64,000 bases of DNA, from NCBI GenBank assembly GCA_024235715.1, contig JACKLW010000018.1:27447-91446 (forward strand). Direction: 5' to 3'. This stretch comes from Accumulibacter sp. (GTDB lineage Bacteria > Pseudomonadota > Gammaproteobacteria > Burkholderiales > Rhodocyclaceae). This document shows, one piece after another, positions 26,568-35,353 of this stretch. Position 1 is the first letter of the stretch, and every line of letters starts with the position of its first letter. Position numbers and translations under genes: made by a program. Under the pieces are notes generated by a model. The model saw only the letters and a program-made list of their open reading frames with translations, had not been told where the DNA came from and searched no databases.

Positions 26568-28952
26568 TCATCGTTTGCACTCCTTAAGCAGATCGTATAG
26601 CCGCCAGCGCGGGTCTTCAGGCCCGCCCTTCTGCGGAAAGACGATCTCGCTGTAATAGAGGGAGAAGTCCGCGGCGTATTTCTTTCGCTCCTCCGGGCGC
26701 ATTACGCTGCCCGCGCGAGTGTCCATGCACATGCAGAAGTCGGCGTCCTTGTAATCGTGATTCTGGTAGCAGCCATCGAAGATCGTCTCCTTGCCTGGTG
26801 GCGGAACTGAGGGCTCGGTTTCCGAGGCGGCGTTGGGCACCCGAACGCCGGATTGCTGGAGCGAGGGCTGCCCGGTCGCTGCCCGCAGCATGTTTTCGCG
26901 CATCTGGGTGACGGTCGCGCCGGAGCAGAGGCGATCGCCCTCGCCGAAAAACCGTTGCCACGCGTCATTGCCGCCAAGGTGACGAGACATCAGGTTCATA
27001 GCCGAGTTGCCCGCGCCCTGGGGTCGGTAATTCATCAGATCGTCGATGAACTGCACCGGCGAAGAGAGCAGCCCCGCACCGGCTGAGGCCAGATCGCCTT
27101 GACGGTTCAAAAGGATGCCCGTTATTTCTCCGGCTGTGGAAAATCCCACCCGCTTTTCGTACGCCTCGAACACGGGCACGAAACGCGCCTCAACATAGAG
27201 GTGGCGCTCGCTCTGAACGTTTCCGTGCGCGTTCAGCGTTTGAAGGGTGCGTTTTTGGTAAGGCCCCTGTTTGATTTGGGCCTCGCAATGAGCGGAGTAG
27301 GCGCTCACGAAGCGGATGAAATGCTCCGGAAACTGCGTGTTGATCTGGAAACTGCCGAAGTCGCCGTTAAACACCTGCTGCGGAATATAGAAGTTTGGCA
27401 GCGCGGCCCAGAAATAATTCGATTTATAGACGTAATGGGGCGAGCGCTCGGCCTGAACCGTGGCGCGCGGTGCGGGCCGGACCGCAGTATCCGCCGCACG
27501 TTCGCGCGTCGCTTCCGCGACCGTCACCGGAAGCGCGGCTGCGGATACACCGTTCTGTATTGCCGCGTAGGGCTGAAAGCGCGCGCCAGAGTCAGTACGT
27601 TGCCACCAGAGTTCGAGAAGCGGCTGCTCGTATACAGGGTTCCTCTTTCGATACCGGGATTCAAAAGATTCGGTAGGAGAGAAGTGTTGCCCGCGCAGAT
27701 AGTAGAACGAGGTAAATTCTTCAAGGCGCGCGAGCGGTAGGCGCGTCCGGGTAATCGCCGGTGCGATTTTGGAATTGAATCGCTCGATCTCCGAAGCAGC
27801 CAGGCGGCGCTTCATCCCACCGTCAGTGACTCCGGAAACCGTCTCCACTTCAACGAACGCCTCGTCCCTTTCGCCTTTCAAGAGAACAACGACTGCGACC
27901 TTGGGCGGGACAGGGTTGTCAAACTGGCGGTACTCGGTCAGGTAGTAGGTGGCCCGCGTGTCATCGAGAATCTCGGTGCCGTATTCGAACCCGTACGCGG
28001 CGAGGTCGCGCGGAGCCGTGGGAAGTTTCCGGTAGGAGCCTGCCGCTGGCTCAGACGTATGATCGGAGACGCCCGCCGAAGGCGTCTTTTCCAAAAGCGA
28101 AGCGCAATGGGCATCGTCGGCCCTGGCCTCGTCATCCCGTCTCAATCCGGCCGAAACCCCGGCGATATGGTCAACATCCTCGGGACGAGCCGCATCTTTG
28201 GGTCTCCCCGTCACGCGCTGCCGGGCAATGTCCGACCAGCGCCGCTGTGCGGATTCATTCCTGAAGCGGGCTGCGATATTCTGGCAGTAGCGTGCTTCGA
28301 GGTAGGGATCGCCACTGTGATCAACCGGGCGTGGACCTTGTGTTTCGCGCCTGCTGGCGGTACCGGCCTGCCTTCCGGAACCGGCCGGGCTCGCGCGTCC
28401 CTGCGGGGGCTCCTGCACGAGGCCGTTATTGATCCTAAAGCGCGATCCCTGCGCGGAAGCAACCGGCGGGGCAGCGCGTTCGAGCGTCTGCCCGTCCGCG
28501 CCCAGGATCAGGCGGTTCTCCGGCTTGATCAGCGGCGGCGCAGATGATCCGCCGGGCGGCAGCGCGGGCATGGGAGGAACCGCGCCGGAAGGCGCCGGGG
28601 TTGATGCGGCGGCGACCTGCGCTTGCTGCGCCTCGATGACGGCCAGCCGAGCAGCGCAGCGCTCGAAATCGGCTTTGGCTTTCTCGCTTCCGGCCTGCTG
28701 CGAAAGGGCGAACGCATCGCGGCTGATGTCCGAGAGCAGCGCGGAGGGTCTGCCTTCTTCCAGCCGCATCGTGACCCTGGTCCAGCGCGTGGCGGTCACC
28801 ATGTCCTGGAAGTTGTTCCCCGCAAGAAACTGGCAGTACCGCGCCTCGAAGTTCGGGTCGGTATTCACATCGCTTGCCACCTGCGCCGGTCCCTGCGCGC
28901 AGGCCAGCGCAGGCGCGAGCAGCGCCAGCGTACTCCAATTGAAAAGTTTCAT
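26568..28952 (-). CDS. Large exported protein of unknown function with duplicated Cys motif
   Basis: 794 residues with signal peptide (MKLFNWSTLALLAPALACAQ). Residues about 33-110 (EARYCQFLAG...RWTRVTM...C) and about 210-290 (EARYCQNIAA...RWSDIAR...C) are two copies of one motif. Between them is a proline-rich linker. The middle and C-terminal part has aromatic-rich segments (HYVYKSNYFWAALPNFYIPQ) and ends with a third Cys cluster (DFCMCMDTRAG). The next gene overlaps by four bases and encodes a lipoprotein. Paired cysteines suggest disulphides in the periplasm. No family is recognised; a surface or transfer-related role is only positional inference. Confidence 0.75.
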   Translation of the reverse strand: MKLFNWSTLALLAPALACAQGPAQVASDVNTDPNFEARYCQFLAGNNFQDMVTATRWTRVTMRLEEGRPSALLSDISRDAFALSQQAGSEKAKADFERCAARLAVIEAQQAQVAAASTPAPSGAVPPMPALPPGGSSAPPLIKPENRLILGADGQTLERAAPPVASAQGSRFRINNGLVQEPPQGRASPAGSGRQAGTASRRETQGPRPVDHSGDPYLEARYCQNIAARFRNESAQRRWSDIARQRVTGRPKDAARPEDVDHIAGVSAGLRRDDEARADDAHCASLLEKTPSAGVSDHTSEPAAGSYRKLPTAPRDLAAYGFEYGTEILDDTRATYYLTEYRQFDNPVPPKVAVVVLLKGERDEAFVEVETVSGVTDGGMKRRLAASEIERFNSKIAPAITRTRLPLARLEEFTSFYYLRGQHFSPTESFESRYRKRNPVYEQPLLELWWQRTDSGARFQPYAAIQNGVSAAALPVTVAEATRERAADTAVRPAPRATVQAERSPHYVYKSNYFWAALPNFYIPQQVFNGDFGSFQINTQFPEHFIRFVSAYSAHCEAQIKQGPYQKRTLQTLNAHGNVQSERHLYVEARFVPVFEAYEKRVGFSTAGEITGILLNRQGDLASAGAGLLSSPVQFIDDLMNYRPQGAGNSAMNLMSRHLGGNDAWQRFFGEGDRLCSGATVTQMRENMLRAATGQPSLQQSGVRVPNAASETEPSVPPPGKETIFDGCYQNHDYKDADFCMCMDTRAGSVMRPEERKKYAADFSLYYSEIVFPQKGGPEDPRWRLYDLLKECKR

Positions 28953-29179
28953 TCCTTATCCTCTTGTGGGGACGCGGCGCTCGGGCAGACGGTCTGGCGC
29001 GGGATGCGCAGGCCGCCGTCAACGCCCGGCTCGCGTTCGATTTCAAAGCATGAACTGTTCTGAACATCGGAAACCCGCAGGCTCGACTCGCCGTCCGGTG
29101 CAGGCGGTGGGATCGCGCATCCGGCCAGTACCGCGCCAAGCAGCGCCGGGAGCAGGGGAGAGCAGCGTAGTCTCTTCAT
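28949..29179 (-). CDS. Small lipoprotein
   Basis: 76 residues with lipobox LAGC at residues 18-21 (LLGAVLAGCAIPPPAP), so the mature protein is lipid-anchored, probably at the outer membrane. Two further cysteines occur (SSCFEIE and TVCPSA). Its stop overlaps the start of the 794-residue exported protein by four bases, so the two are probably made together and may interact. Confidence 0.78.
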   Translation of the reverse strand: MKRLRCSPLLPALLGAVLAGCAIPPPAPDGESSLRVSDVQNSSCFEIEREPGVDGGLRIPRQTVCPSAASPQEDKE

Positions 29180-29191
29180 AAAACTCCCGGA

Positions 29192-29374
29192 TCAATCCCG
29201 GTAATCGCCATAGGGCGCGATCTGCTCGGGCTCCTCGCCCTTGCGCAGCGCCTGCCTGACGCTCCGGCGGAACGCGCGTTCCTCGCACCGGGCCAGAAAC
29301 TTTTGAAGCCGTGATCCCTTCCCCCTGCGGCACGCCCGGCAGGAGCAGGATTTAGGCGTTGCTTTTGTGGGCAT
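29192..29374 (-). CDS. Small Cys/Arg-rich protein
   Basis: 60 residues; CSCRACRRGKGSRLQKFLAR near the start could bind metal or nucleic acid; the rest is basic and helical. The stop is 12 bases before the lipoprotein gene on the same strand. Unrecognised family. Confidence 0.6.
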   Translation of the reverse strand: MPTKATPKSCSCRACRRGKGSRLQKFLARCEERAFRRSVRQALRKGEEPEQIAPYGDYRD

Positions 29375-29428
29375 CTTGCGTTGCTCCTCATAAAGGGCCT
29401 TGTCCGGCTCGCCACGCCGTGCTCAGGT

Positions 29429-29447
29429 CAGAAGGGTCCCCTTTCTG
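29429..29447. promoter_or_regulatory. Imperfect palindrome related to the resolvase upstream site
   Basis: CAGAAGGGTCCCCTTTCTG, a 19-base near-palindrome with the same GGG/CCC core and spacing as the perfect one 139 bases downstream. It may be a second binding site for the resolvase or for a repressor, located between divergent genes. Confidence 0.4.
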
Positions 29448-29567
29448 AGCGCAGGCTCCAGCCCGCAAGCCATCCGGTGCTCAGCATCCGAGAAGCCCGG
29501 TTTGCACCGGATCGCGATAGAGCGCACGGGGCGCAGATTCCCATAAGATCGTTTCCGCCGAATCTAC

Positions 29568-29586
29568 ACAAAAGGGACCCTTTTGT
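29568..29586. promoter_or_regulatory. Perfect 19-base palindrome upstream of resolvase gene
   Basis: ACAAAAGGGACCCTTTTGT: nine-base arms around one central base, 55 bases before the proposed resolvase start. Candidate recombination (res) subsite or operator. Confidence 0.55.
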
Positions 29587-29640
29587 CTATTCTTGGCCGG
29601 GGGGATTTTACCAGCGGCAAGGCACCGGAGGGAGCGGAAT

Positions 29641-30201
29641 CTGGCGGTTATCGGCTATGCGCGGGTCAGCACGGACGAACAGCATCTCGATCTTCAGCGC
29701 GATGCGCTCAAAGGCGCGGGCTGCGTGCGCATCTTTGAAGATGAGGGCGTTTCCGCCGTGGCCAAAGTCCGGCCCGGCTTCACACTGGCCCTGGAGATGC
29801 TCTGCCCCGGCGATACGTTCGTGGTCTGGAAGATGGACCGGGCCTTCCGTTCCCTGCGCCATGCCCTCGATACGCTGGAGCTGTTCGAAAAGAGCGGGAT
29901 CGAGTTCCGGTCCTTAACCGAACAGATCGACACGACCACCCCGGTCGGGAAACTGCTCTACCGGATCATCAACGCGCTTGCGGAGTTTGAGCGTGATCTC
30001 AACTCCGAGCGCACGAAGGCCGGGATGGAGGCCGCCCGCAAACGCGGCAAGCGGGTCGGGCGTCCTCCCAAGCTGACACAGAAGCAGGCAAAACGCGCCG
30101 CCAAAGACTTGGCGGCCGATCCCGGCCTCACCCTTGCTGCGCTCGCGAAGGAGTTGAAGGTTTCGCCCCGGACGCTCAAGCGGGCGATTGCCGAGCTGTG
30201 A
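29641..30201 (+). CDS. Small serine resolvase/invertase
   Basis: 186 residues from a CTG at 29641 with GGAGG upstream (MAVIGYARVSTDEQHLDLQ as initiator form). The catalytic serine is in YARVSTDEQ. The helix E region is ALAEFERDLNSERTKAGMEA, then the linker KRGKRVGRPPKL and an HTH (LTLAALAKELKVSPRTLKRA). It resembles Tn3-type resolvases and DNA invertases (Hin-like). An ATG start at 29593 would add 16 unconserved residues. It may resolve element dimers or invert a local segment; no invertible repeats were recognised. Confidence 0.9.
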   Translation: MAVIGYARVSTDEQHLDLQRDALKGAGCVRIFEDEGVSAVAKVRPGFTLALEMLCPGDTFVVWKMDRAFRSLRHALDTLELFEKSGIEFRSLTEQIDTTTPVGKLLYRIINALAEFERDLNSERTKAGMEAARKRGKRVGRPPKLTQKQAKRAAKDLAADPGLTLAALAKELKVSPRTLKRAIAEL

Positions 30202-30215
30202 TGTTCATAGTCGCC

Positions 30216-31040
30216 TTAGTTGGCGTTCAATCCATGACCACGGGTCAGCAATATCCGTTTCCAGTGGCTTTCCCTCGACGAGACCTCGTCCTGAGAATCA
30301 TGCAGATCGGCCAGTTCAAGAATTGAATAGCGGAAGTTTCTGGCATGGTCTGCCCCCCGTTCCTGAAGAAGCGCGACAATTTCCGTATTTCCCCCGTGTC
30401 CGTTGGCGGCGTAGGTGCACCATCTTTGCCAGATGCCGCCTGCACCTGTCGCACTGCCGACATACAACTGCCCGCTTTCCGTGTCCGAGATCAGGTACAC
30501 ACCGGCCACGTTGGATAGGGCCACGCGCCATGATTCAAGAGACTGGTTAACGATCAGTTCCAGCTCTCCCTTGGAAATATCGACTTTTCGGAAACCGGGG
30601 AACTCAGCAATGCTGAGTTTCTCGGCCATGATTTCCTCGACATCCATTTGGTCGATCCACCGTTCGGCGTGCAGATAGGACTGCCTTCCCGAACGCTTGA
30701 ATCGGACGACGAGCCTGCCGTCAAGTTCGGCGTAATCATCAAGCGCCGTGAGGTCATAGTAGAAAAGGGACTTCCCGTCCTGCCACGCCTTTTCCTCATG
30801 CCCCTTGGATTCATAAAGTCCAGCAAACAGCCAACGGTCATTGCCGGGGAGCTTTATTAGCGAAAGGACGTATTTCTGTTCGAAATTGCGCTTGGTCTGC
30901 CAGCGTTGCCACTCCTGAAAGTTTCCGGCCAGGTAGACATCGAGCGGATTATCTGCCCCGTTCCAGGTCGCAAGATGGACCTTCGTCTGGTCGATGGCTA
31001 CCTTTCCGCCCACAGCCTCAATGATCCTGATTGCCTTCAT
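30216..31040 (-). CDS. GIY-YIG nuclease-domain protein
   Basis: 274 residues from the ATG at 31040. The C-terminal 110 residues hold a GIY-YIG fold: GVYLISDTESGQLYVGSATG (GVY and YVG), the arginine in WQRW, and the distal ESHWKRILLTRGHGLNAN with its Glu and Asn. The N-terminal 160 residues (AGNFQEWQRWQTKRNFEQKY...) form an unassigned domain common to this group of standalone nucleases. Such proteins occur in genomic islands and may act in defence; the target is unknown. It converges with the resolvase gene, 14 bases apart. Confidence 0.85.
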   Translation of the reverse strand: MKAIRIIEAVGGKVAIDQTKVHLATWNGADNPLDVYLAGNFQEWQRWQTKRNFEQKYVLSLIKLPGNDRWLFAGLYESKGHEEKAWQDGKSLFYYDLTALDDYAELDGRLVVRFKRSGRQSYLHAERWIDQMDVEEIMAEKLSIAEFPGFRKVDISKGELELIVNQSLESWRVALSNVAGVYLISDTESGQLYVGSATGAGGIWQRWCTYAANGHGGNTEIVALLQERGADHARNFRYSILELADLHDSQDEVSSRESHWKRILLTRGHGLNAN

Positions 31041-31533
31041 GTCATCCCAAGTCCTTCGATCGTGTTGTCTTGAAGTGTTCTCGTAACACGTTCCGCTATC
31101 TGGTGAAACCCCTGCCCAAATCTTCCGCGCTGAGCGTGCGAAGCCACCCCGTTTGCCCGTCTGCGTTGCCTGGAAACGGCAACTGCTCAGACAAGACAAA
31201 CGGGTTTATCGTGCCCATGGCACCGCAACATAAAGACATGCATGCTGCGTTTGCGAACACCCGCTGCCGGAGCAGGGGAGAGAGCAGTACGCGCATTGCT
31301 CCACAGACCAGAGTTCGTTAGAAGAAGCGGAGCGCCAGCGCCGCCGTCATCCGTGAGCCGGAGCTGTCTTCTGCGCCTTTTCTTCGCAGAAGCAGCATAG
31401 TTCCGGTTTTGGTGAACCCGGCGATAAGGATGACCGCAAGATGTGTGCGTGTAGTACAAACGAAATAATATTTCGTCTGTTTCACGCACAATCTTGAGAA
31501 GGACGTTCCCCCGTCCGTTCTATCCTCTGGGGG
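31041..31533. other. Intergenic region, left part
   Basis: No credible gene; a minus-strand frame 31318-31575 is open but overlaps the hairpin array and has no ribosome site. A 17-base palindrome lies at 31460-31476. Confidence 0.4.
31460..31476. promoter_or_regulatory. Operator-like palindrome
   Basis: ACGAAATAATATTTCGT has eight-base arms around a central base and is AT-rich against its surroundings. Likely a repressor site or promoter element. The nearest downstream gene on the plus strand is the Phd-like antitoxin, 566 bases away, beyond the hairpin array. Confidence 0.4.
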
Positions 31534-31933
31534 CGCTCTAGGCTTCAGAGCGGGGCGCTGCCCCGTCTTCAGCAAGAGCTTGGTGGCGCATCCCCGGCAT
31601 CGAGCCTTGATGCGCCAGTCAACCGTATCGCCGGTTGAGCACTCGTCAGGGTAATGGCCCCCGACACCCGCCAGTCAGGGCCTTCGTGCCCCGACACCCA
31701 GACCAACCCTGCGCGGATTGGATGCGCGCCAACCTTTCAGATTGGATGCGACCAAGGCGTATGCCGCCCATGGCCCCTGCACCGAGGGTTTCGCCCCTGG
31801 AGACGAGCAAAGGGTCTCCGAGCCCTTGTGCAATCCGTGGCCAACCGTCCGCCGTTTGGATGCCGCCACCGTTTCAGCCGGTGGATCACTGCCAACGTTT
31901 CGTCGTTGGACCTCGACCAAGGCGCGTCCTTGG
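31534..31933 (+). ncRNA. Array of about a dozen small covarying hairpins (candidate structured RNA)
   Basis: A chain of short stem-loops at a spacing near 25-28 bases. The clearest ones are CGCTCT/AGAGCG (31534-31552), GGGGC/GCCCC (31552-31564), CAACCG/CGGTTG (31620-31637), CCACCG/CGGTGG (31866-31884), CCAACG/CGTTGG (31892-31909) and CCAAGG/CCTTGG (31917-31933). Weaker units lie between. Stems differ in sequence but keep pairing, and most are followed by a GGATGCGCC-like linker. Loops are often TTTCG-like. The spacing is not a multiple of three, which argues against coding repeats. The strand is unknown; plus is assumed because the next operon reads that way. Confidence 0.5.
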
Positions 31934-32042
31934 ATGCGCCTCTTTCTGTTAAAGACCTGATGTGTAAAACCTTCCATACTGCCTATTGCCACCTACGAAA
32001 GTTTTGGCCATTATGTCCGAAATGGCTACTTAGGTTTTTGCC

Positions 32043-32237
32043 ATGAAGCATATGTCCGCCAAGGACGCCAAAAACGGTTTCGGCCTGTTAGTCGATACAG
32101 CGCGTGCCCAGCCCGTGATTATTGAAAAGCACGGGCGGCCAGTCGTTGTTGTGATTTCTGTAGAGGAATATGAACGACTTTTGGCGTCTGCTGACGAGGC
32201 TACAAAAGAGAAAGACGAGACCCAACGCAAGGTGTGA
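32043..32237 (+). CDS. Phd/YefM-family antitoxin-like regulator
   Basis: 64 residues: SAKDAKNGFGLLVDTARAQP followed by VIIEKHGRPVVVVISVEEYERL, the full Phd/YefM DNA-binding fold. No toxin gene follows; the next gene is the DUF499-like ATPase, whose start is 2 bases beyond this stop (or overlaps it if a GTG start is used). Phd proteins bind operators as dimers, so it probably autoregulates the defence operon. The C-terminal toxin-neutralising segment is short and highly charged. Confidence 0.85.
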   Translation: MKHMSAKDAKNGFGLLVDTARAQPVIIEKHGRPVVVVISVEEYERLLASADEATKEKDETQRKV

Positions 32238-32239
32238 CT

Positions 32240-35200
32240 ATGACCTATGAAAGAATCCCGACCGTGTTAGAGGCGTGTGAACTCCATCCCTCTGCCTTGG
32301 ATTTCGCAATGTCCGACCAGGTCGAACATCTTTCAGATCTGCTGGATGACACAGAGAAGAAGGCATCTGACTTCTTTGCCAAAAATTATGTTACGGCTGG
32401 TATGGCTCGATTACTGCGAGAAGGGCTCCAGCGCCTAGATGGTCAATCCAATCAAGCCGTATTCGAGCTTCGTCAAGCTATGGGTGGTGGTAAGACACAT
32501 AGCATGCTCGCCCTTGGTACATTGGCCCGCAATCCGCATTTCTATGATCAAGTGCCCGACAATCTCACGCGTGGAATCAGTCCGCTCACTGCAAAGGTTG
32601 TTGCAATAAACGGGCGAACAGTATCGAAGGACCACTATCTATGGGGAGATATCGCCGAGCAACTCGGCGGTCTTGATCAGTTCAGCAAGTTCTGGAAAAA
32701 CGGTGCTGATGCGCCCTCTGAACAAGACTGGGTCGATCTGATCGGTGACGCATCTACGCTTATTCTCCTCGATGAGTTACCTCCTTATTTCGACTATGCG
32801 ATAACCCGTCCGGTAGGTGGCGGCACTCTTGCCAACGTCGCCACTTACGCTCTGTCAAACCTTTTGTCAGCTGCCATGAAGCTTCCGAAGACGGCGATCG
32901 TTGTTTCGAACCTTACAGGATCTTATCAAGGTGCTACGCAATCCCTGGCAAAGGCGATCAAGGATATTTCAGAGGAAACCAAGCGGCAAGCACGTTCGAT
33001 AACACCTGTAGACCTCAATACGAACGAGATCTACGAAATTCTTCGTAAACGAATGTTCACCAAGCTTCCAGATGAGACAGAGATTGAGAAAGTCGCAGAT
33101 GCTTTTGGGAAGTCGATCAATGAGGCTGTGCGATCCAAAACAATTGCGAAATCCCCCGAACAGATTGCCGATGAGGTCATTGGAAGTTATCCGTTCCATC
33201 CTTCCGTAAAGCACATCATCGCATTGTTTAAGGAGAACGAAAACTATCGTCAGACACGCGGGCTGATGCAGTTCATCTCAAAGATGCTCAAATCCGTCTG
33301 GGATGGTAACCCCGGCGATGTTTATCTCATTGGTTGTCAACACCTCGATCTCACTATGCAAGATGTGCGTGACGAAATAAACCGTATCGGACAACTTGAA
33401 GGAGCACTAGCTACTGATGTTTCGGCCTCAGATGGTTCTGCCCATGCTGAAACAGTTGACGCCAACAAAGGGAGCAATGCGGCCACGATGGCGGCAAAGC
33501 TTCTTCTCACAGCATCTCTTTCAGAAAACGTCGACTCGGTGAAGGGGATGAACATGTCCACCTTAATAGAGTATCTCGTAGCGCCAGATCGACGAGCCGT
33601 CGAGTTTAAAGAAGCATTTGAGGAACTTCGCAAAGAATGTTGGTACCTGCATCGAAAAGAGAATGATGCTTGGTATTTTTCAAATGTTGAAAACCTGAGA
33701 AAGCGTATAGAAAACCGCGCAGCTAACGCACCTCAACCGAAAATCGATGCTGAGCTTAAAAGACGTCTTGAGAACGCCTTTGAGGTAAAAGCGAGACGCG
33801 CTTATGGACAGGTCATCGCTCTTCCGCTTGTCAACGAAGTCGATCTATCCACTACAAATCGTATCTGTCTGGTCATGTCACCCGATTCAAAAACACCCCC
33901 TCAAGATGCACAAAGGTTTCTAGAAAGCCAGGTTTACAAGAATGGCTTCTGCGTTGTGACGGGAGATGGATCAAGCATGGGGAGTCTTGAGGACAAAGCT
34001 CGCCGGATTTGGGCAATCGCTAGAGTAGAGCAGGAACTTTCGGACAATCCTGCCTATCGGCAAGAGCTTCAAGAAGAAGCCGAGCAAGCAGAATTTGATT
34101 TTAATGCTTCGGTGCAGTCGTTGTTCAATCGCGTGTATTTCCCGATGATGAGAGACGGCAACACGAAGCTGGTCCATACGAAGTTGAATTTAGCTATAGA
34201 AAAACGAAACGATAAGAACGAGATCAATGGTGAGAAAGCCATTGAAGATGCTCTCGTGGGGTCAGGGGCCAATAAGCTCATCACGGAGGTTAAAGAGCAT
34301 TTTGAACGTCTTGTTGATCGAGCAGAGGATGTTCTTTTTCCAATGAATCAGACACGTGCACGATGGCGAGATATCGTTGAGCGATCCTATTCAAATGCAC
34401 GGTGGCTTTGGGTTCCACCGAAGGCGCTAGAAGAGATTCGTGACCAAGCAGTTGCCATCGGACGTTGGTCCTATGACGCTGATGGCTATGTCGACAATCG
34501 GCCGCCAAAGCCAAAGACGAGCGTGAACGTGACAGTACTCAGCTACGACGAAGAAACTGGTGAGGCTGAACTTGAGCTATTTCCCCAGAACGCTGGCAAG
34601 GCTCCGCTTATATACATGGCGGAAACTCCAGATATTGATAATGAAAAAAATCATCTTTCGACAACTAGATTAACGACGTCCTCCACAAAGCTGTGGTTCC
34701 TCTCAAAAGACCCAAATGGGCAGCATGAAACTGGTGACCCAGTTGTCTGGAACAATAGGCTGACACTTACCTATCAACCCCAGTACTTGCCGAACAAACG
34801 CATTGTCGAATTAACCGTCGTTCCCCGTGGCGAGATCCGGTGGAATATGTCAGGCGCCAATCCGAAAGAGGGCGATATTTACAATGGTCCAATAGAAATC
34901 GAAGGTTCTGACGAGGTCACGATCTACGCTTATGCCGAAGATAAAGGTGTCAGTGTTCAAAAGAACTTCAAGATCCATAAGTCTGACTCACCGCGACAGA
35001 TCGAAAAAGATGAACCTGCAGTCCTGAGAAAGACTCTAACTGGCGACGGCATAAAAGCCTCTTTCGAGCTGCTCAAGGCAGCGAAGGCGAACAACGACGC
35101 GCGTCTTCAGGAGGTTTCGCTAACGGTTGGATCAGGGGTAGAGAGCGTCCGCACTCGCTTTGGTAGTGGTACCGCGGTTACCGCAGACATAGTAGAAGAG

Positions 35201-35353
35201 GCCATAGAGTGGGCTAGAAAGGCAATCGGCAACAATGCTGCCGACATTCAGGTCTCGATTAAAGGAGTTGAATTTGCGACTGGGTTCGACCTAGAAGAAT
35301 TTGCAAAAGTTCTTGGCGAGGACATTAAGCCACAAGAGGTTGAACAGGAATGA
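32240..35353 (+). CDS. DUF499-type AAA ATPase of a multi-gene defence system
   Basis: 1037 residues; the ATG at 32240 has AAGGTG upstream. Walker A is ELRQAMGGGKTHSMLALG (about residue 80), and Walker B-like residues are in STLILLDELPPYFDYA (about 175). The region between matches the DUF499 family, which is found with DNA methylases in defence loci. The C-terminal part contains a beta-rich segment. The stop overlaps the next start by four bases. In this family the ATPase is needed for protection with the methylase and helicase; the mechanism is not resolved. Confidence 0.88.
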   Translation: MTYERIPTVLEACELHPSALDFAMSDQVEHLSDLLDDTEKKASDFFAKNYVTAGMARLLREGLQRLDGQSNQAVFELRQAMGGGKTHSMLALGTLARNPHFYDQVPDNLTRGISPLTAKVVAINGRTVSKDHYLWGDIAEQLGGLDQFSKFWKNGADAPSEQDWVDLIGDASTLILLDELPPYFDYAITRPVGGGTLANVATYALSNLLSAAMKLPKTAIVVSNLTGSYQGATQSLAKAIKDISEETKRQARSITPVDLNTNEIYEILRKRMFTKLPDETEIEKVADAFGKSINEAVRSKTIAKSPEQIADEVIGSYPFHPSVKHIIALFKENENYRQTRGLMQFISKMLKSVWDGNPGDVYLIGCQHLDLTMQDVRDEINRIGQLEGALATDVSASDGSAHAETVDANKGSNAATMAAKLLLTASLSENVDSVKGMNMSTLIEYLVAPDRRAVEFKEAFEELRKECWYLHRKENDAWYFSNVENLRKRIENRAANAPQPKIDAELKRRLENAFEVKARRAYGQVIALPLVNEVDLSTTNRICLVMSPDSKTPPQDAQRFLESQVYKNGFCVVTGDGSSMGSLEDKARRIWAIARVEQELSDNPAYRQELQEEAEQAEFDFNASVQSLFNRVYFPMMRDGNTKLVHTKLNLAIEKRNDKNEINGEKAIEDALVGSGANKLITEVKEHFERLVDRAEDVLFPMNQTRARWRDIVERSYSNARWLWVPPKALEEIRDQAVAIGRWSYDADGYVDNRPPKPKTSVNVTVLSYDEETGEAELELFPQNAGKAPLIYMAETPDIDNEKNHLSTTRLTTSSTKLWFLSKDPNGQHETGDPVVWNNRLTLTYQPQYLPNKRIVELTVVPRGEIRWNMSGANPKEGDIYNGPIEIEGSDEVTIYAYAEDKGVSVQKNFKIHKSDSPRQIEKDEPAVLRKTLTGDGIKASFELLKAAKANNDARLQEVSLTVGSGVESVRTRFGSGTAVTADIVEEAIEWARKAIGNNAADIQVSIKGVEFATGFDLEEFAKVLGEDIKPQEVEQE

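Noticed and set aside
31534-31933. CRISPR array
   Set aside because: Units are not near-identical repeats with unique spacers; stems themselves vary while pairing is kept, and no cas gene is nearby.
31635-32046. Plus-strand frames across the hairpin array (105 and 130 codons)
   Set aside because: Composition is rich in Pro, Arg, Cys and Trp without domain signal; repeat spacing is not a multiple of three.
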